From Aminidesulfovibrio sp040307135 (GTDB lineage: Bacteria > Desulfobacterota > Desulfovibrionia > Desulfovibrionales > Desulfovibrionaceae): a stretch of 64,000 bases of DNA. The stretch's first letter is position 1. Every line of letters begins with the position of its first letter. Location of the stretch: positions 1 through 64,000 of the forward strand of contig JAWRKD010000167.1 of assembly GCA_040307135.1 (NCBI GenBank). Reading direction: 5' to 3'. The notes beneath the pieces are model-generated. The model was not told where the DNA came from, did not search any database, and saw only the letters and a program-made list of their open reading frames with translations. Made by a program: the position numbers and the translations under genes. Below, piece after piece: positions 18,293 to 27,062 of this stretch.

Positions 18293-19272
18293 GCCACTGC
18301 CAGCCCCCCGACGACACCATCCGGCCCAGACGGCTGGCCGACTTCATCGGCCACGACGAGCTGCGCGCCAACCTGGAGGTCTTCGTGCGGGCCGCCCGCG
18401 AGCGCGGCAAGGCCCTGGACCACACGCTCTTCTACGGCAACCCCGGCCTGGGCAAGACCACCCTGGCCCAGATCATGGCCGCGGAGATGGGCGTGAACAT
18501 CGTCTCCACCTCGGGGCCGGTCATGGAGCGCACCGGCGATCTGGCCGCGGTGCTCACCAACCTTTCGCGCAACGACATCCTGTTCATCGACGAGATCCAC
18601 CGCATGCCGCCCAGCGTGGAGGAGGTCCTCTATCCGGCCATGGAGGACAACAAGATCGACCTCATCATCGGCGCCGGTCCTGGCGCACGCACGGTGAAGA
18701 TCGACCTGGAGCCCTTCACCCTGGTGGGGGCCACCACGCGCATCGGGCTTTTGACCTCGCCCCTGCGCGACCGTTTCGGCTGCATCTTCCGCCTGGACTT
18801 CTACACTCCGGCCGATCTTTCGCGCATCGTCCTGCGGGCCGCGCGCATCCTGGGCATCGAGGTGAGCGAGGAGGGGGCCTCCGCCATCGGCCGCCGCAGC
18901 CGGGGCACGCCGCGCATCGCCAACCGGCTCCTGCGCCGGGTGCGCGATTTCGCCCACGTGCAGGGCCGCGAGGTGGTGGACCAGGACATGGCCGAGCTGG
19001 CCTTGGACCGCCTGGACGTGGACCCCTTCGGCCTGGACCAGATGGACCGCAAGATCCTCTCCGTGGTCATCGAGCAGTTCGGCGGCGGCCCCGTGGGGGC
19101 CAAGACCCTGGCCGTGGCCTGCTCCGAGGAGGTGCGGACCATCGAGGACATCTACGAGCCCTACCTCATCCAGTGCGGCTTTTTGAAGCGCACCCCCCGC
19201 GGCCGCGTGGCCACGGCCAAGGCCTACCAGCACGTGAAGGCCGCCCGCGATTCCGAGCCCGGCCTGCTTTAG
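18289..19272 (+). CDS. ruvB: Holliday junction branch migration ATPase RuvB
   Basis: A 327-residue AAA+ ATPase. The Walker A motif is GNPGLGKTTLAQ, the Walker B is LFIDEIHRM, and sensor/arginine-finger segments lie in GATTRIGLLTSPLRDRFG. The C-terminal winged helix ends KRTPRGRVATAKAYQH. It forms hexamers that pull DNA through the RuvA-bound junction. It is the last gene of the yebC-ruvCAB set; a weak GC-hairpin with a TTCCCTTTTCTT tail follows at about 19300. Confidence 0.97.
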   Translation: MSHCQPPDDTIRPRRLADFIGHDELRANLEVFVRAARERGKALDHTLFYGNPGLGKTTLAQIMAAEMGVNIVSTSGPVMERTGDLAAVLTNLSRNDILFIDEIHRMPPSVEEVLYPAMEDNKIDLIIGAGPGARTVKIDLEPFTLVGATTRIGLLTSPLRDRFGCIFRLDFYTPADLSRIVLRAARILGIEVSEEGASAIGRRSRGTPRIANRLLRRVRDFAHVQGREVVDQDMAELALDRLDVDPFGLDQMDRKILSVVIEQFGGGPVGAKTLAVACSEEVRTIEDIYEPYLIQCGFLKRTPRGRVATAKAYQHVKAARDSEPGLL

Positions 19273-19382
19273 TTCCGTATTAACTCTCGGCAATCTTCCC
19301 GGGTGCGGGTTCCCTTTTCTTCGGGCAGGGAGTATGAGGCGGTCAGCTTTGCGACCGCAAGCATCCAGCCAGGAGGTGCGCC

Positions 19383-19562
19383 ATGATCGGCGGCTTGTTC
19401 CAACCCATGCATTTGTTCATCATTCTCATCGTCCTGCTCCTGGTCATGGGGCCGAGCAAACTGCCCCAGCTCGGCGCGAGCCTGGGCAAGGCCCTGCGCG
19501 AGCTCAGACGATCCTTGGACACTCCCGAGCAGGCCGCGGACCAGGGCGACGCCAAGAAGTAG
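19383..19562 (+). CDS. tatA: Twin-arginine translocase subunit TatA/E
   Basis: A 59-residue protein with one N-terminal membrane helix (about 9-22, MHLFIILIVLLLVMGPSKLPQLG) and an amphipathic helix LGKALRELRRSL, the TatA layout. TatA multimers form the pore for folded Tat substrates. No tatB or tatC is adjacent. A clear Tat substrate is encoded at 40.6 kb. The ATG is preceded by AGGAGG. It is too short to be found by a length cut-off of 60 codons. Confidence 0.93.
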   Translation: MIGGLFQPMHLFIILIVLLLVMGPSKLPQLGASLGKALRELRRSLDTPEQAADQGDAKK

Positions 19563-19601
19563 CCCTCCCACTAGCCCTCTTTCCTCTCCAAGGAGGCGGC
19601 C

Positions 19602-20876
19602 ATGAGCGGCGCCGTCGGTTTCGTGTTTTTGAGTGCCGTGCTCGGCGCGCGGGTCACCGCCGAGTCCGGCGAGTATCTGGGCCGTCTCACGGATCTGGCC
19701 GTGACGCCGGGCGAGCGCTTCCCGTTGGTCACCCATATCGTGATCACCCGGCGCGGCCGGGTCCGCAGCCTGCCCTGGGCCGCCGTGAGCCTGTTCCGCC
19801 GCGAACTCATCCTGGCCAAGGACGCCACGGCCCTGCGCGAGGTCCCGGCCGGGACCGAGGAACTGCTCCTGCGCCGCGACCTCCTGGACAAGCAGATCGT
19901 GGACGTGGACGGGGCCCGGGTGTTGCGGGTCAACGACCTCAAGCTGGGCCAGACCGCAAGTTCGCTGGTGCTGCGGGCCGCGGACGTGGGCCTGCGCGGC
20001 ATGCTCCGCCGCCTGGGCTTCCTGAGGCCGGTGGAGCGTGTGGCCGCCTGGACGGGCAAGGCCGTGCCGGGCGCGGAAATCGGCTGGGAGTACGTGCAGC
20101 CCCTGGATGGCCGCCTGCACCGCCTGGCCCTGACCATGACCCGCGACCGGCTTTCGGAGATGCACCCCGCGGACCTGGCCGAGATCATCGCCCAGCTGCC
20201 GCACCGCACCATCCCGGCGGTCATCGGCGCCCTGGACCCGGAGACCGCGGGCGAGGCCATCGGCGAGCTGGAGCCCGAGGTGGGCGGCATGGTCTTGAGC
20301 CAGCTCAAGGCCGAGCACGCCTCGGACATCCTGGATGAGATGGAGCCCGACGAGGCCGCCGACCTCCTGGCCGAGGTGGACGAGACCCGGGCCAACCACC
20401 TGCTCACCCTCATGGACACAGAGGAGGCCGAGAAGGTCCGCGAACTTCTGGAACACGAGGAGGACAGCGCGGGCGGCCTCATGAACAACGAATTCCTGGC
20501 CCTGACCAGGGACATGACCGCGGAGCAGGCCCTGCGCCAGGTGCGGGCCACGGCCGAGGACGTGGAGAGCATCGCCTACGGCTACGTGCTGGACGCCGAG
20601 GGCCGCCCCCTGGGCGTGCTCAGCCTGCGCGAGCTGCTTCTGGCCGAGCCGGGCGCGCCGGTGGCCGAGCTCATGTCCGAGAACGTGAAGAGCGTGGACG
20701 TGGCGGCCGAGCCCGAGGACATCTACGAGCTCATCGTCAAGTACCGGCTGGCCGCGCTGCCCGTGCTGGACGCCGAGGGCCGCATGGAGGGCATCGTCAC
20801 GGCCGACGACGTGATGCAGCACTTCCTGCCCTTCACCCTGCGGCTCAAGCAGTACCGCGCCTCGCGGCGCTTCTGA
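19602..20876 (+). CDS. MgtE N-terminal domain plus CBS-pair protein without membrane part
   Basis: A 424-residue soluble protein. Residues 8-90 look like a PRC-barrel-like domain. A MgtE N-type superhelical domain follows at about 155-275 (LAEIIAQLPHRTIPAVIGALDPETAGEAIGELEPE), then a CBS pair at about 285-405 (EEDSAGGLMNNEFLALTRDMTAEQAL, VDVAAEPEDIYELI). In full MgtE channels these domains sense Mg2+ and gate the membrane domain, which is absent here. The next gene, 15 bases away, encodes an NRAMP-type transporter, so this is a likely regulatory partner in metal uptake. That link is inference. Confidence 0.88.
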   Translation: MSGAVGFVFLSAVLGARVTAESGEYLGRLTDLAVTPGERFPLVTHIVITRRGRVRSLPWAAVSLFRRELILAKDATALREVPAGTEELLLRRDLLDKQIVDVDGARVLRVNDLKLGQTASSLVLRAADVGLRGMLRRLGFLRPVERVAAWTGKAVPGAEIGWEYVQPLDGRLHRLALTMTRDRLSEMHPADLAEIIAQLPHRTIPAVIGALDPETAGEAIGELEPEVGGMVLSQLKAEHASDILDEMEPDEAADLLAEVDETRANHLLTLMDTEEAEKVRELLEHEEDSAGGLMNNEFLALTRDMTAEQALRQVRATAEDVESIAYGYVLDAEGRPLGVLSLRELLLAEPGAPVAELMSENVKSVDVAAEPEDIYELIVKYRLAALPVLDAEGRMEGIVTADDVMQHFLPFTLRLKQYRASRRF

Positions 20877-20891
20877 TCCCGGAGGCCGGTC

Positions 20892-22181
20892 ATGTCGAAC
20901 GAACGCGCGCGCCTCTTCAGCGGGGGCCTGAGCCGCCGCAACATCGTGCTTTTCCTGAGCCTGCTGGGGCCGGGCATCATCACCGCCAACGTGGACAACG
21001 ACGCGGGCGGCATCGCCACCTATTCCCTGGCCGGGGCCCACTTCGGCTACTCCCTGCTTTGGATGCTGCTGCCCACCACAGTGGCCCTGCTGGTCATCCA
21101 GGAGATGTGCGCGCGCATGGGCGCGGTCACGGGCAAGGGCCTCTCGGATCTGATCCGCGAGTCCTTCGGTCTCAAGGTCACGTTCTACGTGATGATCGCC
21201 CTGTTCCTCACCAACCTGGGCAACACGGTTTCGGAGTTCGCGGGCATCGCCGCGGGCATGGAGATCTTCGGCGTGAGCCGCTTCGTGTCCGTGCCCCTGG
21301 CCGCGGTGGTGGTCTGGCTGCTCATCGTCAAGGGCTCCTACCGCCTGGTGGAAAAGGTCTTCCTGGTGGCCTGCCTGGTCTATGTGGCCTATCCCGTGGC
21401 CGCCATCCTGGCCAAACCGGACTGGCTGGCCGTGGGCCGCGGCCTGGTCCTGCCCGAGACAAGGATCACGCCGGAGTCCCTGACCATGATGGTGGGCGTG
21501 GTGGGCACCACCATCGCGCCCTGGATGCAGTTCTACCAGCAGGCCTCGGTGGTGGAGAAGGGCATTACCCGCGAGAATTACGCATACTGCCGCATGGACG
21601 TGATCGTGGGCTGCGTCATGGCTGTGGCCGTGGCCTTCTTCATCGTGGTGGCCTGCGCGGCCACCATCCACCGCCAGGGCCTGTCCATCGAGACCGCGGC
21701 CGACGCGGCCCTGGCCCTGAAGCCCCTGGTGGGCGAATACGCCTCCTTTCTCTTCGCCTTCGGCCTGTGCAACGCCTCGCTTTTCGCGTCCTGCGTCCTG
21801 CCGCTTTCCACCTCCTACTACATCTGCGAGGGCATGGGCTGGGAGCTGGGCGTGGACAAGGGCTTTGGCGAGGCGCCCCAGTTCTTCTGGCTGTTCACGG
21901 CCAGCATCGTGCTTTCGGCCGCGGCCATCCTCCTGCCCGGGGCCCCGCTCATCGCCATCATGTATCTCTCCCAGGTGGTGAACGGCATGGTCCTGCCCTT
22001 CGTGCTCGTGTTCATGCTCCTGCTCATCAACGACCGCAGGCTCATGGGCGACGCGGTGAACGGGCCGGTGTTCAACGCCGTGGCCTGGATCACGGTGGTG
22101 GTCATGGCCGGGCTGACCCTGCTTTTGACCCTGGACACCATCTGGCCGGGGCTGCTTCAGGGGTTGAGCTTGGCGGGTTGA
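20892..22181 (+). CDS. NRAMP-related divalent cation transporter with altered metal-site motifs
   Basis: A 429-residue membrane protein with about eleven helices of the NRAMP/LeuT fold. The helix 1 metal motif is DAGG (37-40) where Mn/Fe transporters have DPGN, and the helix 6 motif is APW (209-211) where they have MPH. The key Asp is kept while the Asn and the soft Met ligand are lost. Such changes are known in NRAMP-related magnesium transporters, and the MgtE-N/CBS gene just upstream fits Mg2+ transport. The substrate remains inferred. Confidence 0.88.
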   Translation: MSNERARLFSGGLSRRNIVLFLSLLGPGIITANVDNDAGGIATYSLAGAHFGYSLLWMLLPTTVALLVIQEMCARMGAVTGKGLSDLIRESFGLKVTFYVMIALFLTNLGNTVSEFAGIAAGMEIFGVSRFVSVPLAAVVVWLLIVKGSYRLVEKVFLVACLVYVAYPVAAILAKPDWLAVGRGLVLPETRITPESLTMMVGVVGTTIAPWMQFYQQASVVEKGITRENYAYCRMDVIVGCVMAVAVAFFIVVACAATIHRQGLSIETAADAALALKPLVGEYASFLFAFGLCNASLFASCVLPLSTSYYICEGMGWELGVDKGFGEAPQFFWLFTASIVLSAAAILLPGAPLIAIMYLSQVVNGMVLPFVLVFMLLLINDRRLMGDAVNGPVFNAVAWITVVVMAGLTLLLTLDTIWPGLLQGLSLAG

Positions 22182-22212
22182 ACTCCCGCGGGACTTGTGT
22201 CTAGATTGGGCC

Positions 22213-23085
22213 ATGCGACTGGTCCGGCCCTCATTCCAGAACTTCGCCTATTCCCCGGCCTGGAATCTGTTCCTGCTCACGGCCGGGGCCCTGCTCTACA
22301 CCATCGGCACCAAGGGCGTGGTGGTGCGCCACGGCTTCGTCACCGGCGGCGTGTTCGGCACGGCCCTGCTTCTGTCCTACACAGGCCAGGCCCTGAGCGC
22401 GGCGGCCTGGTACGCCCTGCTCAACCTGCCGCTGTTCGTGCTGGGCTGGGTCTTCGTGAGCCGCCGCTTCTTTTTCTACAGCCTTTATGCCGCGCTGCTC
22501 ACCGCGGTCTTCCACCAGTTCCTGCCCGTGGACCTGGGCGTGCGCGACCAGCTCTACGCCGCCGTGGCCGGGGGCGTGCTCTGCGGCTTGGGCGCCGGGA
22601 TCATGCTGCGCTCCCTGGGCTCCGGCGGGGGCCTGGACGTGGTGGCCGTGATCCTGAACCAGCGCTGGGGCCTGGGGCCGGGACGGTTCTTCTTTTTCTA
22701 CAATGCGGCCCTGTTCCTGGCGACCCTGGTGTACCTCCCGGTGGACCTGGTCATCGCCTCGCTCATCCTGGTCTTCATCACGGCCAACGTGGTGGACTAC
22801 GTGCTGGCCCTGTTCAGCCAGCGCAAGATCGCCTTCATCATCTCGGAAAAAAGGGAAGAGATCGCCCAGGCCATCCTCCAGGACCTGGGCCGCGGGGCCA
22901 CCTTCCTCAGGGCCAAGGGCGCGTTCTCCGGCCTGGACCGGGACATCGTCATGACGGTCATCAACAACATCCAGCTCAAGCGGCTGGAGGAGATCGTCTT
23001 CACCCGGGACCCGCAGGCCCTGTTCATTGTGGAGAACACCTTCAGCGTGCTGGGCGGCGGCTTCGCCCGCCGCAAGAACTACTAG
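22213..23085 (+). CDS. YitT family membrane protein (DUF161/DUF2179)
   Basis: A 290-residue protein. The first about 200 residues form five or six membrane helices with the YitT motif LRSLGSGGGLDVVAVILNQRWG. The C-terminal about 80 residues are a soluble DUF2179 domain (AFIISEKREEIAQAIL, GAFSGLDRDIVMTVINNIQLKRLEE). The role of the family is not established; transport or sensing has been proposed. The ATG at 22213 was preferred over an upstream TTG. It ends 4 bases into the convergent hydrolase gene. Confidence 0.88.
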   Translation: MRLVRPSFQNFAYSPAWNLFLLTAGALLYTIGTKGVVVRHGFVTGGVFGTALLLSYTGQALSAAAWYALLNLPLFVLGWVFVSRRFFFYSLYAALLTAVFHQFLPVDLGVRDQLYAAVAGGVLCGLGAGIMLRSLGSGGGLDVVAVILNQRWGLGPGRFFFFYNAALFLATLVYLPVDLVIASLILVFITANVVDYVLALFSQRKIAFIISEKREEIAQAILQDLGRGATFLRAKGAFSGLDRDIVMTVINNIQLKRLEEIVFTRDPQALFIVENTFSVLGGGFARRKNY

Positions 23086-24053
23086 CCCGGCAGGACCCGG
23101 GCCAGGAACTCCGCGGCCCGGACTTCGGATCGGTAAGGGCCGGGCCGGGGCGGCACGAATCCCACGTGTCCGCCCGTGGCCGGGACCTCCAGGAAGAGCG
23201 CGGCGTTGGCCCGGGCCTGGGCCTCGGGAAAGCACTCCGGGGTCAGGAAGGGGTCGTTTTTCGCGTTGAGGACCAGGGTGGGCACGCGCACGTCCGCCAG
23301 CACCGGCAGGCTGGAGGCCTCGGCGTAGTAGTGGGCCGCGTCGCGGAAGCCGTGGCGCGGGGCCGTGAACAGGTCGTCGAAGTCCCGGAAGTCGCGCACC
23401 CGCTCCAGCCGGTCCAGGTCCACCAGGCCCGGGAAGTCGCGGGTCTTGCGCCGCACCTTGGCGCAGAGCGTCTTGAGGAAATTGTTGAGGTAGATGCGGT
23501 TGCCCGGCCGGGCCAGGGCGCGCTCCGAGGCGGCCAGGTGGCAGGGCACGGACACGCAGACTGCCGCGGCCACGGCCCCGGGCACGCTTGCGGGGTCCTC
23601 GCCCAGGAAGCGCAGGGTCTGGTTGCCGCCCACGCTGAAGCCCACCAGCGCCACGGCCTCGTAGTTTCCGGGGGCCAGGGCGTGTTCCAGCACGGCGCGC
23701 AGGTCTTCGGTCTCGCCGCTGTGATAGGCCCGGGGCAGGCGGTTCAACTCGCCGGAACAGCCGCGCAGATTGCGGGCCACCACGTCGAAGCCCGCGGCGT
23801 TCAGCGCCCGGGCCATGCCCAGGACATAGGGCCGCCGCGAATGGCCCTCCAGGCCGTGGGTGATCAGGGCCAGCCGCCGCGCGCCCACCCGGCTCCAGTC
23901 CAGATCCAGGAAGTCGCCGTCGGCCAGCTCCAGCCGCTCGCGCACGAAGTCCACCCTGGGTCCGCGCCGCAACAGCCCGGCAAAAAGGGTCTCGGCGTGG
24001 CCGTTGCGCAGGGGCAGGGGCGCGGCGGGCAGCCGCGATTCCAGGAGCGGCAT
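23082..24053 (-). CDS. yheT: YheT-type alpha/beta hydrolase
   Basis: A 323-residue protein of the YheT/ABHD1-3 family. The nucleophile elbow is GFSVGGNQ, with oxyanion region LITHGLEGHSRRPYVLGMA. The acid is in VLNAKNDPFLTPE and the catalytic His in TGGHVGFV. The family motif NLRGCSGELNR is present. Members hydrolyse esters of unknown nature. It is the last gene of a minus-strand operon; its ATG overlaps the aldolase stop (ATGA), so it is translationally coupled. Confidence 0.88.
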   Translation of the reverse strand: MPLLESRLPAAPLPLRNGHAETLFAGLLRRGPRVDFVRERLELADGDFLDLDWSRVGARRLALITHGLEGHSRRPYVLGMARALNAAGFDVVARNLRGCSGELNRLPRAYHSGETEDLRAVLEHALAPGNYEAVALVGFSVGGNQTLRFLGEDPASVPGAVAAAVCVSVPCHLAASERALARPGNRIYLNNFLKTLCAKVRRKTRDFPGLVDLDRLERVRDFRDFDDLFTAPRHGFRDAAHYYAEASSLPVLADVRVPTLVLNAKNDPFLTPECFPEAQARANAALFLEVPATGGHVGFVPPRPGPYRSEVRAAEFLARVLPG

Positions 24054-25225
24054 CAGCCTCCCAGGTCCCGCACCCGCCGGAAGTATTCCTCCCGGCAGGC
24101 GTTTTCCGTGTCCAGCAGGACGGCGAAGGCCTCCTGGAAGTCCCGGCGGCCCGTGGCGAACAGGCCGTGGCCCAGGACAATGGCCGCGTTGTTCCGGGCC
24201 AGGGCCGGGGGCAGGGTGCGGCCCAGGCCCCACTGGCCGCTGCCGGTCTCGCCGGGCACGATGGGGACCCCGCCCGCGCTGCGCGGCTCCGGGCAGCGCA
24301 GATGGCAGTGGCCGCGTTCCGGGCAATCCCCGCGCTCGCAGTCCAGGGACAGGATCACCGCGAACCTGGGATGGCCGTGCAGGATGCAGCGCGTCTGCGG
24401 GACGGCGGCGTAGATGGCGTTGTGGGCCGGGAGTTCGCTGGAGGCCGTGATGCCTTCGCAACTGGAGCCGTCCAGGGGGCAGGCCACGGTCTCGCCCTCC
24501 AGCCGGTCCAGGGAGCTGCCCGTCTCGCTGATCCACACGGTGTGGTCCACCAGGGCCGAGACGTTGCCGAAGGCCGAGTCCACCAGGCCGTAGTCCACGG
24601 TGGCGCGCCCCGCCTGGGCCATGGCCGCGCAGGCCGCGGGTCCGTCCCGGAACGGGCCGCGGGCCAGAACCGGCAGGTCCGTGCGCGCGGGCGGCAGGAA
24701 GGACGCGGCGCGGCCCAAGGCCGCTCGCTGCGCGGGCGTGGCCCGGCCCGCGCGCAGGTCCTCCAGGCAGGCGGAGAAGAACAGGACGAACGCGGCGAAG
24801 CAGAGCGAACTCAAGGTCACCAAGGCCTGCTCCGGGGTGAACGGACCCACGGCCGCCAGGCGCGGGCCGGGCAGGATCAGGCCCTTGCGCCGGGCCAGCC
24901 CCTGGACCAGGGCCTGGGCCGAGAACTCGCAGGCCACGGGCAGGTCGTGGAGAAAGAGGCGGGTCTCGTTGTCCCGGGGGAACAGGGCCGCGGGGCGCCC
25001 GGCGATGAGGAAGTCCAGGATGGTGGCGTAGGGCTCGGCCGGGCGCAGGCAGGCCACGGCCCCGGCCTGGAGCGCGAGCAGGGCCTGCTCCAGCGCGGGC
25101 CGGTCCGGATGCGCGGGATCGCTGGCCAGGACCGCGTCGTCCAGGGCCAGGAACAGGGCGTCCTGTTCCCGGGCCAGGCCCGCCCGGGCCAGCCGCGCGG
25201 CGCAGTCCTTCAGCGGGCGGTCCAT
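24053..25225 (-). CDS. Class II aldolase/adducin-like protein with long N-terminal extension
   Basis: A 390-residue protein. Residues about 1-170 are a helical Ala/Leu-rich extension that I do not recognise. From about 200 on, class II aldolase features appear: SAFGNVSALVDHTVWISETGSSL, ELPAHNAIYAAV (the E..H pair), LHGHPRFAVIL (HGH in place of the usual HTH) and VLGHGLFATG. The metal-binding His set seems present, so an active Zn-dependent lyase or epimerase is plausible. It also has CERGDCPERGHCHLRC, a Cys/His-rich insertion that may bind metal. It overlaps AOR by 16 bases and YheT by 4. Confidence 0.82.
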   Translation of the reverse strand: MDRPLKDCAARLARAGLAREQDALFLALDDAVLASDPAHPDRPALEQALLALQAGAVACLRPAEPYATILDFLIAGRPAALFPRDNETRLFLHDLPVACEFSAQALVQGLARRKGLILPGPRLAAVGPFTPEQALVTLSSLCFAAFVLFFSACLEDLRAGRATPAQRAALGRAASFLPPARTDLPVLARGPFRDGPAACAAMAQAGRATVDYGLVDSAFGNVSALVDHTVWISETGSSLDRLEGETVACPLDGSSCEGITASSELPAHNAIYAAVPQTRCILHGHPRFAVILSLDCERGDCPERGHCHLRCPEPRSAGGVPIVPGETGSGQWGLGRTLPPALARNNAAIVLGHGLFATGRRDFQEAFAVLLDTENACREEYFRRVRDLGG

Positions 25226-26961
25226 GCCAGCTCCAGTTCCTCGGCCTTGTCCTGCACGGGCAGGCCGTTTTCATCCAGGCCGCGCACCCGGTAGTAGCGG
25301 CCGCGGGCCTCCAGAAAGGCCGCGCGGTTCAGGGCCGGGGTGGCGGATCCCTGGCCCGGGTCGCCCGCTTCCGTGAAGAAGCGCGCAGGCAGGTCGTCGT
25401 CCGCGGCCGTGCAGCCCAGGGCCGCGTTCATGCACCGCTCCTGGTACACCGCGCGCTCGCCCATGCGGGCCAGGTCCCGGCCCGTGACCGGAATCCCGGT
25501 GACGGCCGCGAAGGCCTTGGCGTATTCCTCCAGGCCCGCGGCCAGGAAGGCCAGACGGCACACGGGCAGGGATTCGGCCGCGGCCAGCGTGTCCTCGGCC
25601 AGCTTGACCATGCGGGCCTTGCCGCTCCAGGAAAAGCGGTCCGTGGCCACGGGTTTGCGCAGGAGCTCGTGGCTGAACGCCATGGCCCGCCAGGGATCGG
25701 CCCCGCGTGTGCTCACGGCGGAACCCAGGGCCAGGCCGCAGGCTCCGCGCGGGTCAAAGGCGGACATCTCCAGCCCCTTCACGGCCATGGCCGCGTCCGG
25801 GCGGCCCAGGACCCGGGCCAGCTCCCGCGCGCCCAGGGCCAGGAGCGCGCCGTCGCCCCGGCCGTAGGCCGTGTCCTCCAGGAGGTTGAGCACGGCCCAG
25901 GGCGTGGGCTTCTGGTCCGTGATTTCGGCCCAGGCCGCCAGGGCTCCGGCCGCGGAAACCGGGTCCAGGCCCAGCCGGGCGCAGAGGTCGCTGGCCTCCA
26001 CGGCCAGATTCGGGTCGGCCCGGCCCAGCAGGGCCGTGAGATGGGAAAGCGCCTCCAGACCGGGCAGGGTGCGGCCCAGCCGGTCCACGTGCGCGCAGCC
26101 CACGGGGCAGCCCGGGCAGGCCACGGGCCGGGAGCCGTGGCGCGCGGCCAGGGCCGGGGCGTTGCAGCGCTCCATGCCGGGCAGGTTCGTGCGCCGGAAA
26201 TTTTCCGCAGGCAGCATGCCCCGGCTGCGGATCAGGTCCAGGAGCGCGGCCGTGCCGTGTTTTTGGAAGCCCAGGGGGCCGCAGAGCACGGGCGAGGCGT
26301 GGAAAAGCCGTTCGATGTCGGCCCGGGCCAGGGCCAGGCCGTCCGGGTCCTGGACCACGACCTCGCCGAGGCCGGACACGGCCACGTACTTGAGGCCCTT
26401 GGCGGCCAGGCACAGGCCCAGGCCGCAGCGCCCGGCCGAAAAATGGCGGTCCACGCGCACTTCGGCGCAGCGCGCCCCGCGCTCGGCCGCCGGTCCCACG
26501 CAGGCCACGGAGCCGAAGCGCGCGAGCGCGTCGAAGACCTTGTCCGTGGCCGCGCCCCGGAGGGCCGCGGCGTCCACCAGGCACGCCGCACCGTCCCGGA
26601 TCTCCAGCCCCAGGAGGGTGGTGCTTTTGCCGGTGAGCATGAGGCCCAGGAACCCGGCGCGGGCCAGCTCGCGGCCCAGGTTGCCGCCTGCGGCGTCGTC
26701 GCCCGCAAGGCCGGTGAGCGGCGAGCGCGATGTGAGATGGCAGCGGCCGGCGCAGGGCGCGTCCGTGCCCGCCAGCGGTCCGGCCAGCAGGAGCACGGGC
26801 ATGTCCGGGTGGTCCCAGGGCAGGTGGATGAATGGCCGCAGGAGATGCCCGGCCAGGGCTCTGCCGCCCGGGAACAGGCGCAGGATTTCAGCGGGCAGTT
26901 CGCGGACCGTGCAGGTCCGGCTGCCCAGGTCGGCCAGGAGGAGGGAACTGGCGCCGCGCAT
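25210..26961 (-). CDS. Tungsten-type aldehyde ferredoxin oxidoreductase (AOR family)
   Basis: A 583-residue cytoplasmic protein. The AOR layout is visible: N-terminal domain with GPLAGTDAPCAGRCHLTSRSPLTG, the pterin region FSAGRCGLGLCLAAKGLKYVAV, and the [4Fe-4S] ligands Cys282, Cys285, Cys289 (CPGCPVGC) plus Cys468 (ESLPVCRLAF). AOR enzymes oxidise aldehydes to acids with ferredoxin as acceptor, using a tungsten bis-pterin. The start at 26961 has no good ribosome site; an in-frame ATG 28 codons upstream exists but gives a low-quality extension. It heads the operon with the aldolase and hydrolase genes. Confidence 0.88.
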   Translation of the reverse strand: MRGASSLLLADLGSRTCTVRELPAEILRLFPGGRALAGHLLRPFIHLPWDHPDMPVLLLAGPLAGTDAPCAGRCHLTSRSPLTGLAGDDAAGGNLGRELARAGFLGLMLTGKSTTLLGLEIRDGAACLVDAAALRGAATDKVFDALARFGSVACVGPAAERGARCAEVRVDRHFSAGRCGLGLCLAAKGLKYVAVSGLGEVVVQDPDGLALARADIERLFHASPVLCGPLGFQKHGTAALLDLIRSRGMLPAENFRRTNLPGMERCNAPALAARHGSRPVACPGCPVGCAHVDRLGRTLPGLEALSHLTALLGRADPNLAVEASDLCARLGLDPVSAAGALAAWAEITDQKPTPWAVLNLLEDTAYGRGDGALLALGARELARVLGRPDAAMAVKGLEMSAFDPRGACGLALGSAVSTRGADPWRAMAFSHELLRKPVATDRFSWSGKARMVKLAEDTLAAAESLPVCRLAFLAAGLEEYAKAFAAVTGIPVTGRDLARMGERAVYQERCMNAALGCTAADDDLPARFFTEAGDPGQGSATPALNRAAFLEARGRYYRVRGLDENGLPVQDKAEELELAWTAR

Positions 26962-27062
26962 GGGGCCTGTGATTCCACGTCCGGGGTCAAATGGCAAGGC
27001 CCGGGCTTGATTTGGCGTGGGCATCGGGTATCGTGCGGCCAACATTTTTCCCGGAGCAGCCC

